Assembly: GCA_015064725.1 (NCBI GenBank)
Contig: SVRQ01000007.1
Coordinates: forward strand, 19,460-83,459
Length of the DNA: 64,000 nucleotides
From: Oscillospiraceae bacterium
Lineage (GTDB): Bacteria; Bacillota; Clostridia; Oscillospirales; CAG-272
Direction of reading: 5' to 3'
Shown: one piece after another, positions 44,044-52,824 of the stretch
How positions within the stretch are numbered: position 1 is the stretch's first letter
How the letters are laid out: each line of letters opens with the position of its first letter
Translations under genes and position numbers: made by a program
The notes under the pieces: generated by a model
The model's database searches: none
What the model was told of the DNA's origin: nothing
What the model saw: the letters and a program-made list of their open reading frames with translations, nothing else

Positions 44044-44822
44044 ACCGTTGTGTGCTCCTTTTTGATGTATTCTATAAATGCGTGGTTCTCGTTCGTATTG
44101 GCGCGCGCGCACATAGCGTTATATGCCGCCTCCCTGAGCTCTTTTTCGCGCACGCGGACATTTTCGTTCGCGCTTTCAAACGGGCCGTCTATGTACGTAA
44201 CTATTCTCGGCTTGCCGCGTTTGGATGCTCTGTAAGTGACCGTGAACGTAAAGATAGGGCGTCCGTCCCTTGCAGGGTATCTGAACGATGTGGAGGGGAA
44301 GGGGCGTATGCCCGTATAATATGGCCAGATGTGCGCCTCCGGATAAATTACGATGGCGCGTTTTTGCGAAAGGCGAGTGTTTATTGCTTTTTCAAAAGAT
44401 GCAAAGCCGCGAAGCGTTGTCGGTGTGGGGAGCGCACCGAGCATCATCATAATGTTTTTCGTTCCTTTTGCGGCTATGTTATCCGGGTTTACTATAACGT
44501 GAGCAGTTTGCGGAAATGTTATTACGTTCGGGATAAATCCGTCCGCGGGGATCTGCGTATGGTTGCCGTAAAGGTAAAGACCGCCTTTTTTATACGGCTT
44601 TATCTTTTCTTTGCCCACTGTCTTCATACCGAATTTTATCTTGCAGAAGAGAAAAGCAAATGGCGTTACGAAAATGCGGTAAACGATGAACGCGGCGATA
44701 TTGTAAAAAATATTTTTTCTGACGAAGGGAAAATCCTCTCCGACTTCAACCTTGCGGCGTTCTCCCACTCCCGCAAAGTCATCGTGAAGCTCGTCGCTGT
44801 AATAAACGGTCTTTTTCTTCAA
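44040..44822 (-). CDS. PlsC-like acyltransferase, 2
   Basis: A 260-residue protein, first in the operon. Catalytic HX4D is in YGNHTQIPAD; a later block is VIYPEAHIWPYYTGIRPF, clearly related to the PEAS block of the other acyltransferase. A hydrophobic helix lies about residues 38-62. Translation appears to start at TTG (44822): AAGGAG is 9 bases before it, and the next ATG is 65 codons in, after the membrane helix. A non-AUG start at the head of an operon would keep expression low. Confidence 0.85.
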   Translation of the reverse strand: MKKKTVYYSDELHDDFAGVGERRKVEVGEDFPFVRKNIFYNIAAFIVYRIFVTPFAFLFCKIKFGMKTVGKEKIKPYKKGGLYLYGNHTQIPADGFIPNVITFPQTAHVIVNPDNIAAKGTKNIMMMLGALPTPTTLRGFASFEKAINTRLSQKRAIVIYPEAHIWPYYTGIRPFPSTSFRYPARDGRPIFTFTVTYRASKRGKPRIVTYIDGPFESANENVRVREKELREAAYNAMCARANTNENHAFIEYIKKEHTTV

Positions 44823-44959
44823 AACGGAGCACTCCTTAATATTGATGTTTACGAGTCAATTTTATCATAAAATAATGAAAAAATAAAAGGACTTTTTACG
44901 TAAAGGAGGTATAAAGATAAAAGAATTGAAATTCTACTCTCTACATCGCTGAGAAATTG

Positions 44960-44978
44960 ACTCCACAATTTGTGGAGT
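44960..44978. promoter_or_regulatory. Palindrome in the divergent region
   Basis: ACTCCACAA-T-TTGTGGAGT is a perfect 9 bp inverted repeat around one base, 23 bases before the -35 box of the regulator at 45038 and about 140 bases from the acyltransferase operon. It is followed by a second small inverted repeat, GCGCTTTTTGCGC. Candidate binding site for the adjacent XRE regulator. Confidence 0.5.
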
Positions 44979-45000
44979 TGCGCTTTTTGCGCTAAAAACA

Positions 45001-45029
45001 TTGATTTTTTAAAACAAAAGAGTTATAAT
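45001..45029 (+). promoter_or_regulatory. Promoter giving a probably leaderless transcript
   Basis: TTGATT (45001-45006), 17-base spacer, TATAAT (45024-45029). The ATG at 45038 would be at or within about two bases of the transcription start. Confidence 0.7.
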
Positions 45030-45037
45030 TACATATT

Positions 45038-45628
45038 ATGATAACAAAAGATGTAAAACCGATAATCGCGGAGAATTTAACAATGCTCCGCAAGAAAAAG
45101 GGAATAACCCAGGCGGAGCTTGCAGAACGCCTTGATTATTCCGACAAAGCCGTTTCCCGTTGGGAACACGGCGAAACGCTTCCCGATATAAACGTGCTTT
45201 GCGAGCTTTGTGATTTTTATGGGGTGACGCTCGATTTTCTCGTCCAAAAAGGAGATGGACAAATTAAGGAAGATACGCAAAGCCGAAAGCTTCTTATAAA
45301 TAACATTATAGTTTGCGCTCTTGCCGTGTCCATCGTTTGGCTTGTCGCAACGACGATATTTATATACGGCAATACGCTGAAGGAAGTAAGTAATTTTTGG
45401 GTCGCGTTTATTTGGGCTATCCCCGTGTCCTGCGTTGCCGTGCTTCGCCTTGGACGCGAATGGCTGCCCAGAACGGCAAAAATGATAATATGGTCGCTTT
45501 TCCTTTGGACGTTGATCACTGCCGTTGTACTTCATTTTATAAGCCGCGGTCTGTGGCTCTTCTACGTTGCGGGCGTGCCTGCACAGGTGATAATAATTTT
45601 GAAATACGTTCAAAAATTTTTGAACTGA
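45038..45628 (+). CDS. XRE regulator with membrane-spanning C-terminus
   Basis: A 196-residue protein. Residues about 10-65 form a lambda-repressor-like helix-turn-helix ('RKKKGITQAELAERLDYSDK' then AVSRWEHGETLPD). Residues about 85-190 hold four hydrophobic helices. Such membrane-tethered regulators may sense envelope state. It has no Shine-Dalgarno sequence: the -10 box ends 8 bases before the ATG, so the mRNA is probably leaderless. It is divergent from the acyltransferase-glycosyltransferase operon and could control it. Confidence 0.88.
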   Translation: MITKDVKPIIAENLTMLRKKKGITQAELAERLDYSDKAVSRWEHGETLPDINVLCELCDFYGVTLDFLVQKGDGQIKEDTQSRKLLINNIIVCALAVSIVWLVATTIFIYGNTLKEVSNFWVAFIWAIPVSCVAVLRLGREWLPRTAKMIIWSLFLWTLITAVVLHFISRGLWLFYVAGVPAQVIIILKYVQKFLN

Positions 45629-45673
45629 TACATAACAGATCTTAAAAGGAGCCTTTGCAGGCGTTTTTGTACT

Positions 45674-46609
45674 ATGAGGATTTTAACTTTAACTCTCAAT
45701 CCCGCATTTGATATTCATTGCGGAACGGAAAAATTTCTTGCGGAACACGAAAATCATATGAAAAGTTACCGCCGCCATATCGGCGGAAAAGGGGTAAACG
45801 TTTCGCGCGCGCTCCACGAAAACGGTGTGGAGAGTAAAGCTTTCGTTGTGCTCGGAACACAGAATTCTGCGGATTTTGAACGTGAGCTTTCCGCCTGCGG
45901 AATAGATTACGTTCCGATATACATAAAAGGCCGAATCCGCGAAAATATAACCATCCACCCCGAAAACGCTCCCGAAACGCGCATCAGCTTTGAGGGCTGC
46001 CACGTTTCGCCGGAAAACGCGAAAGAGGTGTTCGATATGATGCTTCCTCTTTGCGATGCGGATACGATCTTTTCCTTTAACGGCAGAATGCCTACGGGGC
46101 TTGCCGCGCGTGAAGTTTTTCCTTGCCTTGAAAGGGTAAAGGAAACGGGCGCGAAGCTTGTTATAGATTCCAGCTCATTTACTATGGATGATTTTGCCGC
46201 CGTTAAGCCTTGGCTCATAAAGCCAAACCAGGAGGAGATATCCGATTGCATCGGATATCCTGTAGAAACGGTGGAGGATGCGGCGGACGCGGCTCTCTCT
46301 CTCTGCGAAAAAGGCATAGAAAACGTAATGGTAAGCCTTGGCGGCAAAGGCGCGGTCCTTGCCTGCCGCGATGGCCTTTACGCCGTATCCGTGCCGAGGA
46401 TAGAGGTCGTTTCCACGATCGGTGCCGGGGACAGCAGCGTTGCCGGGTTTATCGCGGCTTATTCAGCGGGTAAGGATATTGATGAATGCCTTGCAACCGC
46501 CGTTTCTTACGGAAGTGCTGCCTGCCTTACCGCGGGAACCAATCCGCCGAGCAGGGAGGACGTTCAAAAAATACGCGCAGGCGTTGTAACAAAAAAACTG
46601 AGAGGCTGA
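45674..46609 (+). CDS. PfkB-family sugar-phosphate kinase (1-phosphofructokinase / tagatose-6-phosphate kinase type)
   Basis: A 311-residue ribokinase-fold enzyme. It begins LTLTLNPAFDIH as in FruK/LacC, with HIGGKGVNVSRAL (substrate site), 'WLIKPNQEEIS' and the catalytic base in STIGAGDSSVAGF. It phosphorylates a ketose phosphate such as fructose-1-phosphate or tagatose-6-phosphate. No PTS gene is nearby to decide which. The ribosome site is weak. The serine-hydrolase gene starts 4 bases after its stop, so both are cotranscribed. Confidence 0.88.
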   Translation: MRILTLTLNPAFDIHCGTEKFLAEHENHMKSYRRHIGGKGVNVSRALHENGVESKAFVVLGTQNSADFERELSACGIDYVPIYIKGRIRENITIHPENAPETRISFEGCHVSPENAKEVFDMMLPLCDADTIFSFNGRMPTGLAAREVFPCLERVKETGAKLVIDSSSFTMDDFAAVKPWLIKPNQEEISDCIGYPVETVEDAADAALSLCEKGIENVMVSLGGKGAVLACRDGLYAVSVPRIEVVSTIGAGDSSVAGFIAAYSAGKDIDECLATAVSYGSAACLTAGTNPPSREDVQKIRAGVVTKKLRG

Positions 46610-46613
46610 GATC

Positions 46614-47756
46614 ATGCGAAAATTTCCGAAACTTACAGAGTATATAGATAAGCTTCACACAGAGGCGGGCGTTCCGTCCTGCGGACTTATCGTTTATAAA
46701 AATCACGAAAAAATATACGAGCATTTTATAGGTCACGAAGATAGCGAAAAAACAAAAGAAGCAAATGCAGAAACGCTCTATTTTATGTTTTCCTGCACAA
46801 AGCCTATGACAGTTACGGCGGGAATGATGCTTTGGGAGCGAGGACTGCTCGATCTTGACGCGCCCGTGGAAAAATATCTTCCCGAATTCAAGGACGTTTA
46901 TCTTTTGAGGGACACGGAGCGTGTAAAGCCCGTAAACACTATGACGGTGCGCCATCTTTTCACAATGAGCGCAGGTCTTGACTACCGCCTTGACACAGAA
47001 CCGATAAAAGAAGCTATAAAAAGATCAAACAATACTATTACCACACGCGAAATGATGAGCGCGATAATCGCCTCCCCTTTGAGCTTTGAGCCCGGAGAGA
47101 AGTTCCAATACAGCCTTTGCCACGACGTCCTTGCCTGTGTTATCGAGGCTGTAAGCGGAAAGCGCTTTTCCGATTTTATGAGAGAGAATATTTTCGAGCC
47201 CCTCGGTATGAAAAACACGAAGTTCTATATTTCTGCGGAGGAAAAGGATGCGAAAATGGCAAACCTTTATAAATGGGACGAGGGTGTGATACGCAAATTT
47301 TCCAAAAACAACCGATATAATTTTTCCCCGAATTACGAAAGCGGCGGCGCGGGGCTTACCTCTTGCGCTTCGGATTACGCGCTTTTTGCGGACGCTATGG
47401 CGTGCGGCGGTGTGGGCAAGAACGGCTATCGGCTGCTTAAACCCGAAACCGTTGAGCTTATGAAGCGCGATGCGCTTGCGGAATTTTTGGTGCATCCCGA
47501 AACGTTTTCCACGGGTGTGGGCAAGGGATATACATACGGTCTTGGCGTGCGCGTGCTTGCGGATAAAGCGGATGGCGAAAAAGCACCTCTCGGTGAGTTC
47601 GGCTGGGATGGCGCTGCCGGCTCCTGCTTCTCTGCGGAAACAGATAATGGTATAGGTATGATATACGTTCAGCATATGTTTATGTGGCCGCACGCAGAGG
47701 GCGGCGACGTCCACGTTAAAATGAGAAATATCTTCTACGAAGAATATGAAAAATAA
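46614..47756 (+). CDS. Serine hydrolase, beta-lactamase/class C fold
   Basis: A 380-residue protein of the beta-lactamase family (DUF/Pfam Beta-lactamase). The nucleophile motif SCTK is at residues 60-63 and the Tyr motif is in FQYSLCHD near 165 (YSL in place of the common YSN). The late region 'EFGWDGAAGSCFSAETDNG' corresponds to the third active-site strand. There is no signal peptide, so it is probably an intracellular esterase or peptidase rather than an antibiotic-resistance enzyme. Cotranscribed with the PfkB kinase. Confidence 0.88.
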   Translation: MRKFPKLTEYIDKLHTEAGVPSCGLIVYKNHEKIYEHFIGHEDSEKTKEANAETLYFMFSCTKPMTVTAGMMLWERGLLDLDAPVEKYLPEFKDVYLLRDTERVKPVNTMTVRHLFTMSAGLDYRLDTEPIKEAIKRSNNTITTREMMSAIIASPLSFEPGEKFQYSLCHDVLACVIEAVSGKRFSDFMRENIFEPLGMKNTKFYISAEEKDAKMANLYKWDEGVIRKFSKNNRYNFSPNYESGGAGLTSCASDYALFADAMACGGVGKNGYRLLKPETVELMKRDALAEFLVHPETFSTGVGKGYTYGLGVRVLADKADGEKAPLGEFGWDGAAGSCFSAETDNGIGMIYVQHMFMWPHAEGGDVHVKMRNIFYEEYEK

Positions 47757-47762
47757 GCAAAT

Positions 47763-47800
47763 AATAAAACAGCTCCTTGCGTATAAGGAGCTGTTTTATT
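47763..47800. terminator. Bidirectional terminator
   Basis: A 16 bp stem (AATAAAACAGCTCCTT at 47763-47778 with its complement at 47785-47800) between convergent genes. Confidence 0.88.
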
Positions 47801-47827
47801 ATGCAAAGTTTTTTGTCAAACTTTCTT

Positions 47828-49225
47828 TCAAGAAAGTAATATCTTATCTATCTTTCCGCTTGCGGTGGAGCGCCCGTCATCATTTACGTTGTCAAAGGAT
47901 ATTTCACGAACGAGGTCTTTGGCACAAAGAGCTTTTTCGCCGTTTACCGTGACGTTTTTAAACTCCAAAACGTTTGCGCGGCTGCTTACGTATGGGTCAA
48001 ATATCTCTTCTTTGCCGAAAACGATGGATTTCGGTCCGATGCACGCAAGGTATGAATTGGGGAATTTATGTCTGTACATCTTGACGTTTATATTTTCAAA
48101 GCAGATGTATCCGATATTTGCACCAAGCTCGAAAGCGGCGAACGTACCGCGCACGGGATCCGCTGTCAGATAATCCTTAAAGCCGTCTATCGGACTGTGA
48201 AGATCGATGGCGATATCTTCAAAAAATACGTTATCCACAGATCCCGTTTCGCCTTTTTCGGGTTCTGTACCGATGACGTACGAGGGAGTCTGAAGATATA
48301 TTTTGAACGTTTTGATGCCCTGCACGTTTTTTATTATCGTATCATAGATCGCGCAATCGACTTTTGAACCGTCGGCATAGGTATAAATTCCCGGCTCTAT
48401 ACGAATGGCTTTGTATGGGCTCATCGGCGAAAGATTGAGGTTTTCGCAGATCACGTTTTTGATAGGACCGAACGTGACCGTGGAATTTTGCCAATCGTAG
48501 GCGTTGAGCGCTACAAGGTCATCACCTACTTCTCCGTAGATATGGCGTGCAATGACGTTTTCACAGTTTCCGCCGAGGTGCAGCCCGTCCGCATAGCAAT
48601 CCTTGAACCAAATATTTTCAAAAACTGCGTTTTTTACGTTGCCGAGCTGTACTGCAAAACCTGCGGCGTTCGAGAAAGTGACGTCAGTGAGAGTTAAATT
48701 ATCCATATTGTTGAAAAGCATACAGGTTGATATGCCGTAGAATGCGCGCTGTTCATCGTTTTCTTCTTTCGGGGAAAATCTGCCGCTTTTTCCGTAGCCC
48801 ATACGGGAGGTGCGGCTTTCCGCAAAGCATCCGCCGTGTATGGAAATGTTGCTGTCGCAGTCTTCGTCCGTAAACGGCGCGTACGTACCGTCCTTGCAAT
48901 GTTCGTTGCGAAGCATCAGCACATCGCATTCGGGAACGAGCTTTATTACGGCGCGCCAAGCGATAATGCGTCTGTTAGAGGGGATTATTATAGTGTTGTC
49001 AATATAATATGGCTCTTTTGCAGTAGGAATTTCTACTATCTCGTTCTCGTTGAGTGCTTCTTGGAGTGCATTCGTCCAAACCGTACCGTGCTCACATTTA
49101 TAAGCAAGGTGAGAATAATCGAGCAGAGAACGCTTGCCTTTTAGCTCGGAGATGAGTTTTTCGTTGTTTGATTGCATTTTTGCAAGGCTTTGTGAGATCT
49201 GCTGTTTTTTTGTAATGTTATTCAT
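47828..49225 (-). CDS. Right-handed beta-helix protein (GH28/pectate-lyase-like fold)
   Basis: A 465-residue protein without signal peptide. After a helical N-terminus (about 1-45) comes a pectate-lyase-superfamily opening ('WTNALQEALNENEIVEIPTA', then YYIDNTIIIPSNRRI). Stacked beta-helix rungs follow (NLTLTDVTFSNAAGFAVQLG, NAVFENIWFKDCYADGLHLG, GEVGDDLVALNAYDW). The DGLHLGG and GDDLVAL pieces match the Asp-rich active region of GH28-like enzymes (D-G-x-D / G-D-D). It may cut or epimerise a uronic or deoxy sugar polymer. Start at 49225 with a GGTGA site. Confidence 0.8.
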   Translation of the reverse strand: MNNITKKQQISQSLAKMQSNNEKLISELKGKRSLLDYSHLAYKCEHGTVWTNALQEALNENEIVEIPTAKEPYYIDNTIIIPSNRRIIAWRAVIKLVPECDVLMLRNEHCKDGTYAPFTDEDCDSNISIHGGCFAESRTSRMGYGKSGRFSPKEENDEQRAFYGISTCMLFNNMDNLTLTDVTFSNAAGFAVQLGNVKNAVFENIWFKDCYADGLHLGGNCENVIARHIYGEVGDDLVALNAYDWQNSTVTFGPIKNVICENLNLSPMSPYKAIRIEPGIYTYADGSKVDCAIYDTIIKNVQGIKTFKIYLQTPSYVIGTEPEKGETGSVDNVFFEDIAIDLHSPIDGFKDYLTADPVRGTFAAFELGANIGYICFENINVKMYRHKFPNSYLACIGPKSIVFGKEEIFDPYVSSRANVLEFKNVTVNGEKALCAKDLVREISFDNVNDDGRSTASGKIDKILLS

Positions 49226-49257
49226 AAAATCACCGTTTTGCTTTTTTCGTATATAGA

Positions 49258-49283
49258 ACAAGGGAGGAATTATCCTCCCTTGT
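49258..49283 (-). terminator. Hairpin after ileS, possible terminator
   Basis: A perfect 10 bp stem, ACAAGGGAGG with CCTCCCTTGT, six-base loop. On the minus strand only a weak T-rich stretch follows, so termination may be partial. Confidence 0.6.
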
Positions 49284-49302
49284 GAAATTTATCGTTACTT
49301 TT

Positions 49303-52300
49303 TTAAGAAAGCTTTTCAACAGCGATGGTAACCTTTTCGCCGTTTATATCCCATTCTTTTGCGTTTTCTGCTTCAGCGTTTACAAGGCTCTTGCCGAGTG
49401 TATCGCCCATAATGCTTTCTGCATTTTTAAGAGCTATTGCAACGACCTTTTCGCTGCCTGCGATGGAAATGTTGATATTATCCATAACTTCGAAGCCGCT
49501 GTCTTTTCTCATTGTCTGGATCTTGGAAACTATCTCACGAACGAAGCCTTCTTCGATAAGCTCTTCCGTAAGGTTCGTGTCGATAACTACCGTGATGCCG
49601 TAATCGGACATAGATTCATAGCCTGTCATCTTCGCAGAACTGATGAGAAGGTCATCCTTTGTAAGGCTTATCTGTGTGCCGTTTACTTCAAATGTGAGTG
49701 CGCCCGTTTCGTTGAGCTCTGCCATAGCCTCGTTTCCGTTTACGGAAGAAAGGTATGTGCGGATACCGCCCAAGAACTTGCCGTATTTCGGACCGACCGT
49801 CTTGAGCTGGGGCTTGAATGCGTAGTTTATGAAAGAGGAAACGTCCGCATTAAAGTCAACTGCTTTGAGGTTAAGCTCGTCTTCGATGATCTCTGTGAAG
49901 AATTCGGGAAGCGTGAAGTCCGCGGAAACGTACATCTTGGAAAGGGGCTGGCGGTTCTTGATAGCGGCACCGTTACGGCAAGCTCTGCCGAGGAATACCA
50001 CTTTGAGAACTTCGTCCATTCTTTCTTCAAGCTCTTTGTCGATAAGTGCTTCGTCGGCTTTGGGGAAGTTGCAGAGGTGAACGCTTATGGGGGCTTCCTT
50101 GTCTATCGTGCAAACGAGGTTGCGGTAAATATCTTCCGCCATAAAGGGGATCATGGGTGCGCAAACCTTTGCAAACGTTACAAGGCAAGTGTAAAGCGTC
50201 ATATAAGCGTTGATCTTATCCTGGGGCATACCTGTTTCCCAGAATCTTTCGCGGCTGCGGCGAACGTACCAGTTGGAAAGATCGTCGATGAAATCCTGGA
50301 GGATTCTTGTTGTTTCCGTGATCTTGTAGTTTTCAAGGCAGTTATCAACGGATTTTACAACCGTATTGAGCTTGGAAAGCACCCACTTATCCATTACGGA
50401 AAGCTTGGAATAATCGAGAGTGTATTTCGTAGCATCAAATTCATCGATGTTTGCATAGAGAACGAAGAACGCATATGTGTTCCAAAGGGTGGACATAAAC
50501 TTGCGCTGACCTTCAACAACTGCATCATCGTGGAAGCGGCTGGGAAGCCAAGGAGAGCTGCCGGAGTAGAAGTACCAGCGGATAGCGTCCGCACCGTGCT
50601 TTTCGAGTGCCTCGAACGGGTCAACTGCGTTACCCTTGGATTTACTCATCTTCTGACCGTTCTTATCGAGAACGTGGCCGAGAACGATTACGTTCTTGTA
50701 GGGGGCTTTGTTGAAGAGGAGCGTGGAGATGGCCATAAGAGAATAGAACCAACCGCGCGTCTGGTCAACGGCTTCGGAAATGAAGTCTGCGGGGAACTGT
50801 GTTTCGAAGAGTTCCTTATTTTCAAAAGGATAGTGCCACTGTGCAAAGGGCATAGAGCCGGAGTCGAACCAGCAGTCTATAACCTCGGGTACGCGGTGCA
50901 TCTGCTTGCCGCAATCGGGGCAGGTGATGGTAACTTCATCGATGAAGGGACGGTGAAGCTCTATATTTTCGGGGCAGTTGGGGGACATTTCTTTAAGCTC
51001 TGCGATGGAGCCGATAGCGTGCTGCTTGCCGCATTCACATTCCCAAATGTTAAGGGGAGTGCCCCAATAACGGTTACGAGAGATACCCCAGTCCTGTACG
51101 TTTTCAAGCCAGTCGCCAAAGCGGCCCTTGCCGATGGATTCGGGGATCCAGTTTACCGTGTTATTGTTTCTGATAAGGTCGTCCTTGACCTCTGTCATCT
51201 TGATGAACCAAGAGGAGCGTGCGTACTGGATAAGGGGAGTGTCGCATCTCCAGCAGTGCGGATAATCGTGCTCAAACTTGGGAGCGTCGAAGAGCAGACC
51301 GCGCTCGTCAAGGTCCATAAGGATCATCGGGTCTGCTTTCTTAACGAAAAGACCCTGCCATTTTTCGCCGGCTGTCATATTACCCTGAGCGTCAACGAGC
51401 TGAACGAAGGGAAGATCGTATTTTCTGCCTACACGGGAGTCATCGTCACCGAATGCGGGAGCAAGGTGAACGATACCTGTACCGTCGCCCATAGTAACGT
51501 AGCCGTCGCAAGTAACGTACCAGCATTTCTTATCGGGATCGACGAATTTATAAAGGGGTTCGTATTCCATACCCTCAAGGTCGGAGCCGACCATTGTTTC
51601 AAGAACCTCGTACGTGCCTGCGCCGAGAACCTTGTCTGCAAGGGCGGAAGCTATGAAGTACGTCCAACCGTCCTGCGCTTTTACCTTGATATATTCTTCT
51701 GCGGGGTTTACGCAGAGAGCCACGTTGGAGGGAAGTGTCCAGGGGGTTGTTGTCCACGCGAGGAACGCTGTCTTTTCTTCCTTGGGGTAAACGAAGCGAG
51801 CAATAGCGGAGCGCTCTTTAACGAGCTTATATCCCTGCGCTACTTCCTGCGCGGAAAGGGGCGTTCCGCAACGGGGGCAGTACCAAACTGTCTTAAAGCC
51901 CTTGTAAAGGAGCTTCTTGTTCCAGATCTCTTTAAGAGCCCACCATTCGGATTCGATAAAGTCGTTGCTGTATGTGATGTAGGGGTCGTCCATATCTACC
52001 CAATAACCAACAGTAGAGGAGAAATCTTCCCACATACCCTTGTATTTCCAAACGCATTCCTTGCATTCGTTTATGAACGGGCCCATACCGTATTCTTCGA
52101 TCTGCTCCTTGCCGTCAAGACCGAGCTTCTTTTCAACCTCGATCTCTACGGGAAGACCGTGCGTGTCCCAACCTGCTTTACGAAGGATGTGGTAGCCCTT
52201 CATTGCGCGGTAACGGGGGATCATATCCTTGATAACACGCGTAAGAACGTGACCGATGTGGGGCTTACCGTTTGCTGTGGGGGGACCGTCGTAGAAGGTG

Positions 52301-52422
52301 TAGTTTTCTGCGCCTTCGCGGCTGTCTATACTCTTTTCAAAAACTTTGTTTGCTTTCCAAAACTCTACGGTTTTCTTTTCTCTTTCGACGAAATTCGTGC
52401 TTGGGGAAACTTTTTCGTACAT
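49303..52422 (-). CDS. ileS: Isoleucyl-tRNA synthetase
   Basis: A 1039-residue class I synthetase that charges tRNA-Ile. HIGH motif is PHIGH at residues 54-58, KMSKS is in GQKMSKSKGNAVD near 590, and the editing domain has the usual 'WTTTPWTLPSNVALCV'. The length and anticodon-binding C-terminus match the bacterial/eukaryotic-like IleS2-type group. The start at 52422 follows AGGAGG. A much longer open frame upstream lies within the T-box leader and is not coding. Expression is controlled by that T-box. Confidence 0.97.
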   Translation of the reverse strand: MYEKVSPSTNFVEREKKTVEFWKANKVFEKSIDSREGAENYTFYDGPPTANGKPHIGHVLTRVIKDMIPRYRAMKGYHILRKAGWDTHGLPVEIEVEKKLGLDGKEQIEEYGMGPFINECKECVWKYKGMWEDFSSTVGYWVDMDDPYITYSNDFIESEWWALKEIWNKKLLYKGFKTVWYCPRCGTPLSAQEVAQGYKLVKERSAIARFVYPKEEKTAFLAWTTTPWTLPSNVALCVNPAEEYIKVKAQDGWTYFIASALADKVLGAGTYEVLETMVGSDLEGMEYEPLYKFVDPDKKCWYVTCDGYVTMGDGTGIVHLAPAFGDDDSRVGRKYDLPFVQLVDAQGNMTAGEKWQGLFVKKADPMILMDLDERGLLFDAPKFEHDYPHCWRCDTPLIQYARSSWFIKMTEVKDDLIRNNNTVNWIPESIGKGRFGDWLENVQDWGISRNRYWGTPLNIWECECGKQHAIGSIAELKEMSPNCPENIELHRPFIDEVTITCPDCGKQMHRVPEVIDCWFDSGSMPFAQWHYPFENKELFETQFPADFISEAVDQTRGWFYSLMAISTLLFNKAPYKNVIVLGHVLDKNGQKMSKSKGNAVDPFEALEKHGADAIRWYFYSGSSPWLPSRFHDDAVVEGQRKFMSTLWNTYAFFVLYANIDEFDATKYTLDYSKLSVMDKWVLSKLNTVVKSVDNCLENYKITETTRILQDFIDDLSNWYVRRSRERFWETGMPQDKINAYMTLYTCLVTFAKVCAPMIPFMAEDIYRNLVCTIDKEAPISVHLCNFPKADEALIDKELEERMDEVLKVVFLGRACRNGAAIKNRQPLSKMYVSADFTLPEFFTEIIEDELNLKAVDFNADVSSFINYAFKPQLKTVGPKYGKFLGGIRTYLSSVNGNEAMAELNETGALTFEVNGTQISLTKDDLLISSAKMTGYESMSDYGITVVIDTNLTEELIEEGFVREIVSKIQTMRKDSGFEVMDNINISIAGSEKVVAIALKNAESIMGDTLGKSLVNAEAENAKEWDINGEKVTIAVEKLS

Positions 52423-52500
52423 TTGTATTTTCCTCCTGAATAAATTTTTGTTTTGTGATTTTAACATAAAATATATGCTTGATGGTAGCGGGACTACCTG

Positions 52501-52763
52501 AAAAAACAAAAAATCCCCGTCCGTTAGAATAGGACGAGGAATAAATACCCCGATAAACCACCCATTCGACATACGAACATATGCGCGCTCTTTTACGGGA
52601 GCGACACGTCGCAAGCTAATAGGTGTAAACCTTTCGCCTGCGCGGCTCGGAAGTGATATTCGCGTTGCTTACTCTGCTCTCGGGCTTACACCGTCCCCGA
52701 TTCGCTACAGCTTCTTCGGCACGCTACTGTCTTCGTCAGCGCTTTTGGGATTTTTGTATTATA
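52501..52763 (-). ncRNA. T-box leader (tRNA-Ile) of ileS
   Basis: On the minus strand: a long Stem I with AGTA sequence near its base (about 52730), a specifier region GAATATCAC holding the Ile codon ATC (52657-52655), and the conserved T-box sequence GAATGGGTGGTTTATCG (52567-52551). Its TGGT pairs with the ACCA end of uncharged tRNA-Ile. The terminator is CCTCGTCC/GGACGGGG type (52540-52514) with a T run. Uncharged tRNA-Ile should stabilise the antiterminator and switch ileS on. Confidence 0.92.
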
Positions 52764-52771
52764 CGAAGTAT

Positions 52772-52800
52772 ATTATAATATTTATTTTTAACAATGTCAA
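52772..52800 (-). promoter_or_regulatory. ileS promoter (consensus)
   Basis: Minus-strand TTGACA (52800-52795), 17-base spacer, TATAAT (52777-52772): a perfect sigma-A promoter. Confidence 0.92.
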
Positions 52801-52824
52801 GAGTTTTCTTTGTTCAAAATGCAC

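Noticed and set aside
45640..45673. GCC-TTTGCA-GGC with following T run considered as a terminator before the PfkB gene
   Set aside because: The stem is only three base pairs, and termination here is doubtful.
46614..47756. Beta-lactamase-fold protein considered as an antibiotic resistance gene
   Set aside because: There is no signal peptide and the gene is coupled to a sugar kinase. The family is mostly esterases and peptidases.
49282..52443. A 1053-codon open frame on the plus strand opposite ileS
   Set aside because: It is the antisense shadow of ileS. The minus strand has HIGH, KMSKS and a T-box, while the plus-strand product is Cys/Val/Phe-rich without recognisable motifs.
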